Below are positions 59,846-64,000 of a stretch of DNA of 64,000 nucleotides, piece by piece. The stretch is from Halosimplex aquaticum (GTDB lineage: Archaea; Halobacteriota; Halobacteria; Halobacteriales; Haloarculaceae). Made by a program: the position numbers and the translations under genes. The first letter of the stretch is position 1. Each line of letters opens with the position of its first letter. Location of the stretch: positions 3,410,001 to 3,474,000 of the forward strand of contig NZ_CP118158.1 in assembly GCF_028747785.1 (NCBI RefSeq). Reading direction: 5' to 3'. Below the pieces are notes generated by a model, which was not told the origin of the DNA, searched no databases, and was given only the letters and a program-made list of their open reading frames with translations.

Positions 59846-61057
59846 TCACTCTCCGGTGGGGAGCTGCCCGTCGCGCGCGAGCGCGGCCATCGCGACGGTG
59901 ATGATCCCGACGCCGACGGCGTAGCCGCGGAAGACTCCGGAGTAGGTGAGGCCGAACTCCGCGAGCGCGCCGACGGCGACGCTCCCGGGCGCCTGCATCA
60001 GCATCATGACCGCGCTGTAGCCCGAGTAGGCGCTCGCGCGGTTCTCGTCGGGCAGCGAGTCGAGCAGGTAGGCGTCCGCGACCGGGAACAGGCCGTGGAC
60101 GATCAGGCTCATGACGATCGAGACGGCGGCGACCGCGACCCAGCTCGTGACGAGCGTGAACGCCAGCAGCGTGACGACGAACCCCCCGAGGATCCCGAGC
60201 AGGACCGAGAGATACGAGAAGCGGTCGGCGAGGCGGCCCGCGACGACGAACGAGGGAACGCCCGCTGCGAAGGTCACGGTCAAGAGGGTGTTCGCGGGGC
60301 CGGAGGCGATCCCCTTCGCGCCGAGGTAGGTCACGTAGAAGTTGAACACGCCCTGCCAGACGAAGCCGCTGAAGCCGACGAAGACGACGCCCGCCGCGAC
60401 GAGGCGCCACTGCGCGCGGATGGCCCCCAGCAGGTCGCGGTCGTCGACGCCCGCCTCCGGCAGGTCCGCCCGCCGGAGCGCGAAGACGAACGCGACAGTC
60501 AGCGCGAGCGCGAGCACCGCCAGCGCGCGGAACGACAGCCGCCAGGAGCCCAGCCCGATGGCCAGCGAGACGAGGAACGGGGCGGTGACGGCGGCGATCT
60601 GCGAGGACATCCCGCGCAGGCCGACCGCCAGGCCGACGCGCTCGGGGTAGAGCTCGCTCACCAGCGGGTTGGCGGCGATGAAGAAGACGCCGGAGGCGAG
60701 GCCGACGAGCAGCGCCCCGGCGACGGTGACGCGGATGTCCGGCGAGAAGGCCGTGAACCCGGCCGCGCCGGCGAGGAACAGCCCCATCCCCACGAGGACG
60801 CGGTGGCGCGCGACTTTCGTCAGGAGGTAGCCCGTCGGGAGCCGAGGGAGGGCGCTGCCGACCCAGACGGCCGTCGCGGCCAGCCCCGCCGTGGCCGGGC
60901 TGACGCCCGAGCGGATGAAGTAGTCCACCAGCGGCGCGAAGGCGATCCGGCCGAAGTTCACCAGGAAGGAGAAGGCACAGATGGAGACGAACACGCCGGC
61001 ACGGCCTCGGGGGACCGTTCGACCGGTACCGGCCGCCTCGGCCGTCGACCCGCTCAT
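59846..61057 (-). CDS. MFS transporter
   Basis: 403 residues from ATG 61057 (MSGSTAEAAG); the longer upstream frame is Arg-rich noise. Twelve helices, with the loop-2/3 segment GSALPRLPTGYLLTKVARHRVL matching the MFS signature and FVVAGRLADRFSYLSVLLG as the second-half repeat. Substrate unknown. Lies 117 bases upstream of the hydroxyacid dehydrogenase on the same strand. Confidence 0.9.
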   Translation of the reverse strand: MSGSTAEAAGTGRTVPRGRAGVFVSICAFSFLVNFGRIAFAPLVDYFIRSGVSPATAGLAATAVWVGSALPRLPTGYLLTKVARHRVLVGMGLFLAGAAGFTAFSPDIRVTVAGALLVGLASGVFFIAANPLVSELYPERVGLAVGLRGMSSQIAAVTAPFLVSLAIGLGSWRLSFRALAVLALALTVAFVFALRRADLPEAGVDDRDLLGAIRAQWRLVAAGVVFVGFSGFVWQGVFNFYVTYLGAKGIASGPANTLLTVTFAAGVPSFVVAGRLADRFSYLSVLLGILGGFVVTLLAFTLVTSWVAVAAVSIVMSLIVHGLFPVADAYLLDSLPDENRASAYSGYSAVMMLMQAPGSVAVGALAEFGLTYSGVFRGYAVGVGIITVAMAALARDGQLPTGE

Positions 61058-61246
61058 GGCGAGCGCGGCGACGGGACGAGCGACCGCGCTCGCCTGACCT
61101 GCGACGACTCGGACGGGCCGTCCGCGGGCGGACGGGCGACGATACCGCTGGGAGCGATCACGTTCCCGGATCCCGGCTACTGGCCATTGAACCCCTCGCT
61201 CCCGGTCGATGTTTCCCGTTTGCGCCGCGGTCACGGGGCCCGCGGG

Positions 61247-62026
61247 TCACCGGAGACAGCGCGTGCGGTCGTCGCGGATCCGCTGCAGGCGGTCGGCGAT
61301 CGCCGACAGGGCCGGACAGCGCGCGTCGAACTCGCCGTAGAGGAAGGTGACGAGGCTCGTCCCGGCGACGCCGGAGAGGTGGACGTCCGGTCGGCCGTGG
61401 ACGAGCGACTGGCGTTCGTCTGCCAGGTCGGCGCACGTCGCTTCGAGGTCGGCCAACCGGTCGTCCAGCCGGCTCAGCCGCGCTGTCGACGCGTCGTCGA
61501 GTTGCGGCTCTATCTCGGCGAGTCGCCGGTCGCACTCGGCCAGCGCGCCGTCGATATCGACGAGCGACTCCCGCTCGCGTTCGAGCGCGCGGCGGAACCG
61601 CTCGCGGTCGTCGCTGGCGGACTCGCTGCCGTCCCAGAGCGCGCGGTACAGCGGCGGGGTCAACTGCCGGCCGTCGACAACCTGCGTCGCCACTTCCGGG
61701 CAGAACTCGGAGGCGAGGCTCGCGCGGAGCGTGTCGCCGTACTCCGCCTCGTAGTGGGGGACGTCCATCACGGTCTCCCGGTAGGCCGTCCTGACGGCCC
61801 GGAGCGAGGCGGCGGGGCCCGGATCGCCGCCCGTCGAGACGGCCGCGGGCATCGTCGTCACGCCGGACCCAGCGGTCGCGCTCGTCGCGCTGGGCGGCGT
61901 CGGATCGACGTTCGAGAGGCGAGCGCGGAACCGGTCGAACGCCGCCCGCTCGTCGGTCGCGTATTCGATCTCCCTGTCCACGATGTCGATCGCCGTCCGG
62001 AGGGGCGCGGAGTTCGAGGCTGTCAT
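61247..62026 (-). CDS. DUF7260-like haloarchaeal protein
   Basis: 259 residues from ATG 62026. Mostly helical and coiled-coil: a long Arg/Glu/Asp-rich helix region (about 150-215, RERFRRALERERESLVDIDGALAECDRR) and CPALSAIADRLQRIRDDRTRC near the end. The start MTASNSAPLRTAIDIVDREIEYATDERAAFDRF and VPHYEAEYGDTLRASLASEFCPEVA are family features as I recall them. Function unknown. Confidence 0.65.
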   Translation of the reverse strand: MTASNSAPLRTAIDIVDREIEYATDERAAFDRFRARLSNVDPTPPSATSATAGSGVTTMPAAVSTGGDPGPAASLRAVRTAYRETVMDVPHYEAEYGDTLRASLASEFCPEVATQVVDGRQLTPPLYRALWDGSESASDDRERFRRALERERESLVDIDGALAECDRRLAEIEPQLDDASTARLSRLDDRLADLEATCADLADERQSLVHGRPDVHLSGVAGTSLVTFLYGEFDARCPALSAIADRLQRIRDDRTRCLR

Positions 62027-62250
62027 GTGCTGTCGGGCGGTCCGTGTCGGATCCGCCCGGCCGGACGGGTAAGCGGTTGCTATGAGGGATCTATACCGGG
62101 CCGTACCCGTATATAGCTCCTCGTCGGCCGGCGCGGATCCGCCACGGCCGTTTGCTCCCTGCCGCGGCAGTCTGGCCACCTCGCCGAAACTATCGGACCG
62201 CCTACCAAAACGCCATTCAGGGAACCTTTATTCGAGCCGTGCTCCGATCG

Positions 62251-62826
62251 ATGTACATGAACTGCCCCGACGTGGTCGCCGTCTGCGGCAGCCGCCGCGA
62301 GGGGAGCTACACCCGCCGCGCCCTCCGGATCGCCCTCGACGCGGCGGCCGACGCCGGCGCCGACACCGAGCTGCTGGACCTGCGAACGATCGACCTGCCC
62401 CCGTTCGACCCCGACGCGGAGGAGGGCGAGACCGTCCGGGAGTTCAAGCGGCGCGTCCGCGAGGCCGACGCCGTCATCCTCGGGTCGCCGGTCTATCACG
62501 GCTCGTACTCGGCGACGCTGAAGGACGCGCTGGACTACTGCGGCAAGGACGAGTTCACCGACACGACCGTCGGCCTGCTCGCCACCGCCGGCGGCGGTAG
62601 CTACGCCAGCACGCTCGATCACCTGCGCGTCGTCGTCCGCTCGGTCCACGGCTGGACGGTCCCCACGCAGGTGGGCATCCGCGGCGCCTACGACAAGTTC
62701 GACGGGGAGGAGGTCACCGAACCGGGCCTCGAAGACCGGATCCGCGAACTCGGTCGCGAGGTGACCGCGAACGCGGACGTCAACCCGTCCGCACGCCCCG
62801 CGGCTCCCGCCGAGTGCGACGACTGA
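62251..62826 (+). CDS. NADPH-dependent FMN reductase
   Basis: 191 residues. The TATA CTTTATT (62226-62232) is 22 bases before ATG 62251, favouring that start over ATG 62257 or earlier codons. Flavodoxin-like fold: VAVCGSRREGSYTRRALRIAL, LLDLRTIDLPPFDPD, ADAVILGSPVYHGSYSATLKDALDY, GLLATAGGGSYAS. Could supply reduced flavin to oxidoreductases; not specific. Confidence 0.92.
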   Translation: MYMNCPDVVAVCGSRREGSYTRRALRIALDAAADAGADTELLDLRTIDLPPFDPDAEEGETVREFKRRVREADAVILGSPVYHGSYSATLKDALDYCGKDEFTDTTVGLLATAGGGSYASTLDHLRVVVRSVHGWTVPTQVGIRGAYDKFDGEEVTEPGLEDRIRELGREVTANADVNPSARPAAPAECDD

Positions 62827-62898
62827 ACGGGTTCGCACTCGACGGTTTCGCCTCGACGTGTTTCGCGCTCGGCGACTTCGCCCTCGCTCGTTTCCCGC

Positions 62899-63822
62899 TC
62901 AGATCAGGTCGAGCGTCCGGAGCGTCCGTTCCAGCTGGACCTCCTGGTCGCGGTCCATCCGCTGGAGTGGCCGCCGCATCGGCCCGGGGTCGAACTCGAC
63001 CTCGGGGTGCAAGTCCAGCGCGGACTTGACGCCTCCCAGGTACGGCCCGCGGTCGATGGCCTTCCACACGTCGAAGACCGTGCTCTGGAGCTCGCGGGCG
63101 CGGCCCTCCTCGCCGCCGACGTACGACTCGTAGAGCTCGACCGTCAGCTCGGGGAAGACGTTCGAGACGGCGCTGACGAGGCCCGAACACCCGATCTCCA
63201 GCTCCGCGAACAGAAGCGAGTCCAGCCCCGCGAGGTAGGCCAGTTCGGGCTGACGGTCGATGGCCTGGCCGAGCCACGCGACGTCGCCGCTGGAGTCCTT
63301 GACGCCGACGATCCCGTCAATCCGGGCGAGGCGGTCGAGCGTGTCCAGGTCGAGCTTGTTGCCCATCCGCGCCGGGAAGTGGTAGATGTACACCGGGATG
63401 TCGACGGCGTCGGTGACCTCCTCGTAGTGTTCGACGATCGCCTCGCTGTCGATGGGGTAGTAGTAGGGGATGCCGACGACGACGGCGTCGGCGCCGCTGT
63501 CCTCGGCGTCGAGCGCGTATGAGACCGTGTTCTTCGTGCTCGGCGCGCTGACGCCGGCGATCACGGGCACCTCGTCGCCGACCTCGTCGACGACCGCGCC
63601 GATGACCGCCGCGCGCTCGTCGGGCTTGAGCATCGGGAACTCCCCGCTGGTCCCGAGCGGGAAGACGCCGTGGACCCCGCGGTCGACGACGAACCGGGCG
63701 TGGGCCGCGGTCGCGTCGAGGTCGAGTTCCTCGTCGGCACCGAAGGCGGTGATCGTCGGCGGGATGACGCCGCGTATCGAAACGTCACGTGTCGGACCTT
63801 GATCCGTCATCTGTCGATCCAT
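62899..63822 (-). CDS. dihydrodipicolinate synthase (DapA) family aldolase/lyase
   Basis: 307 residues (ATG 63822; internal ATG 63810 is possible). TIM barrel with PLGTSGEFPML (the GTTGE-type motif), Tyr in VYIYHFPARMGN and Schiff-base Lys in IVGVKDSSGD. The family includes 2-keto-3-deoxy-sugar-acid aldolases and dehydratases. Its position after sugar genes suggests splitting of a 2-keto-3-deoxy acid (galacturonate or rhamnonate branch), which is inference. No lysine-pathway genes are seen nearby. Confidence 0.9.
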   Translation of the reverse strand: MDRQMTDQGPTRDVSIRGVIPPTITAFGADEELDLDATAAHARFVVDRGVHGVFPLGTSGEFPMLKPDERAAVIGAVVDEVGDEVPVIAGVSAPSTKNTVSYALDAEDSGADAVVVGIPYYYPIDSEAIVEHYEEVTDAVDIPVYIYHFPARMGNKLDLDTLDRLARIDGIVGVKDSSGDVAWLGQAIDRQPELAYLAGLDSLLFAELEIGCSGLVSAVSNVFPELTVELYESYVGGEEGRARELQSTVFDVWKAIDRGPYLGGVKSALDLHPEVEFDPGPMRRPLQRMDRDQEVQLERTLRTLDLI

Positions 63823-63849
63823 CCCGCGGCGGTGAGTATGAAGGTACCG

Positions 63850-64000
63850 CTACAGGTCAGTAATGCGACCCCACGAGCGGACGTGGCCGGGGTCGATCCG
63901 GAGCGCCGGTCGCTCGCCGAGCGCGTGGTCCGCGTACTGGTCGTATTCGCCGCGCAGGGCGCCGACGGCCGCATCGTGGCTCGCGTCCCCGGGCGCCAGT
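63850..64000 (-). CDS. C-terminal fragment of an unidentified protein (5' end outside window)
   Basis: The minus-strand frame is open from the right edge to TAG at 63850-63852 and ends GEYDQYADHALGERPALRID then PGHVRSWGRITDL. Codon third positions are G/C-rich as in real genes. Too short to assign. Confidence 0.5.
   Translation of the reverse strand, partial: LAPGDASHDAAVGALRGEYDQYADHALGERPALRIDPGHVRSWGRITDL

Noticed and set aside
1-64000. Mobile elements, integrases, tRNA attachment sites, CRISPR
   Set aside because: No transposase, integrase, tRNA or terminal repeat was recognised on either strand by eye.

Overview
The window is a haloarchaeal chromosome or megaplasmid segment. It is very GC-rich, the proteins are strongly acidic, exported proteins carry Tat signals with haloarchaeal lipoboxes (AGC), many genes have a TATA box 22-33 bases before the start codon (leaderless or nearly so), and typical haloarchaeal families occur (DUF58/MoxR cluster, DUF7260-like, YIP1). 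I cannot name the genus. No rRNA, tRNA, CRISPR array, transposase or integrase was seen.

Most of the window looks like a polysaccharide-utilisation region for rhamnose- and galacturonate-containing polymers (rhamnogalacturonan or pectin type, perhaps sulfated). Degradative genes are a YesU-like DUF1961 protein (21.5 kb), a GH2 enzyme (24.3), an oligogalacturonate lyase PL22 (27.8), a GH4 alpha-galacturonidase-like enzyme (32.3), two Tat-exported beta-helix proteins (34.0 and 38.9), a GH43 with ricin-type lectin modules (37.3), an S1-type sulfatase (40.8) and a GH78 alpha-L-rhamnosidase (42.3). Uptake would be by two complete Dpp-type (family 5) ABC transporters: one split (binding protein at 7.2 kb, other subunits at 16.4-20.7) and one compact operon (47.0-53.3) with a fused double ATPase. 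Intracellular catabolism has L-rhamnose mutarotase (46.7), L-rhamnonate dehydratase (55.2) directly coupled to an LLM-class flavin oxidoreductase, an FAH-family hydrolase (1.7), an amidohydrolase that could be a sugar lactonase (2.9), an SDR, a Gfo/Idh oxidoreductase, two nearly identical zinc alcohol dehydrogenases (4.4 and 29.9) and a DapA-family aldolase (62.9). This set fits the diketo-hydrolase route of L-rhamnose breakdown known in haloarchaea; exact assignment of the dehydrogenases is inference.

The only transcription factor in the window is an IclR-family protein (0.7 kb). Its promoter carries a palindrome (consensus TTCCGGYAWTRCCGGAA) that recurs nine more times, only between genes, as three clusters of three: 3.8-4.2, 29.4-29.75 and 56.6-56.8 kb. 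The first two clusters lie beside the two dehydrogenase paralogues and appear to belong to one duplicated segment, which also left a relic of the amidohydrolase gene at 29.17 kb. This palindrome family is the strongest unexplained signal.

Interspersed ordinary genes: YIP1-like and PH-like proteins (5.7-7.1), a beta-propeller (9.6), a DUF4129-DUF58-membrane protein-MoxR cluster and a zinc-ribbon protein (10.9-16.1), lipoproteins (22.2, 23.1), and at the right end a quinone oxidoreductase, a D-2-hydroxyacid dehydrogenase, an MFS transporter, a DUF7260-like protein and an FMN reductase. The first and last genes are cut by the window edges.
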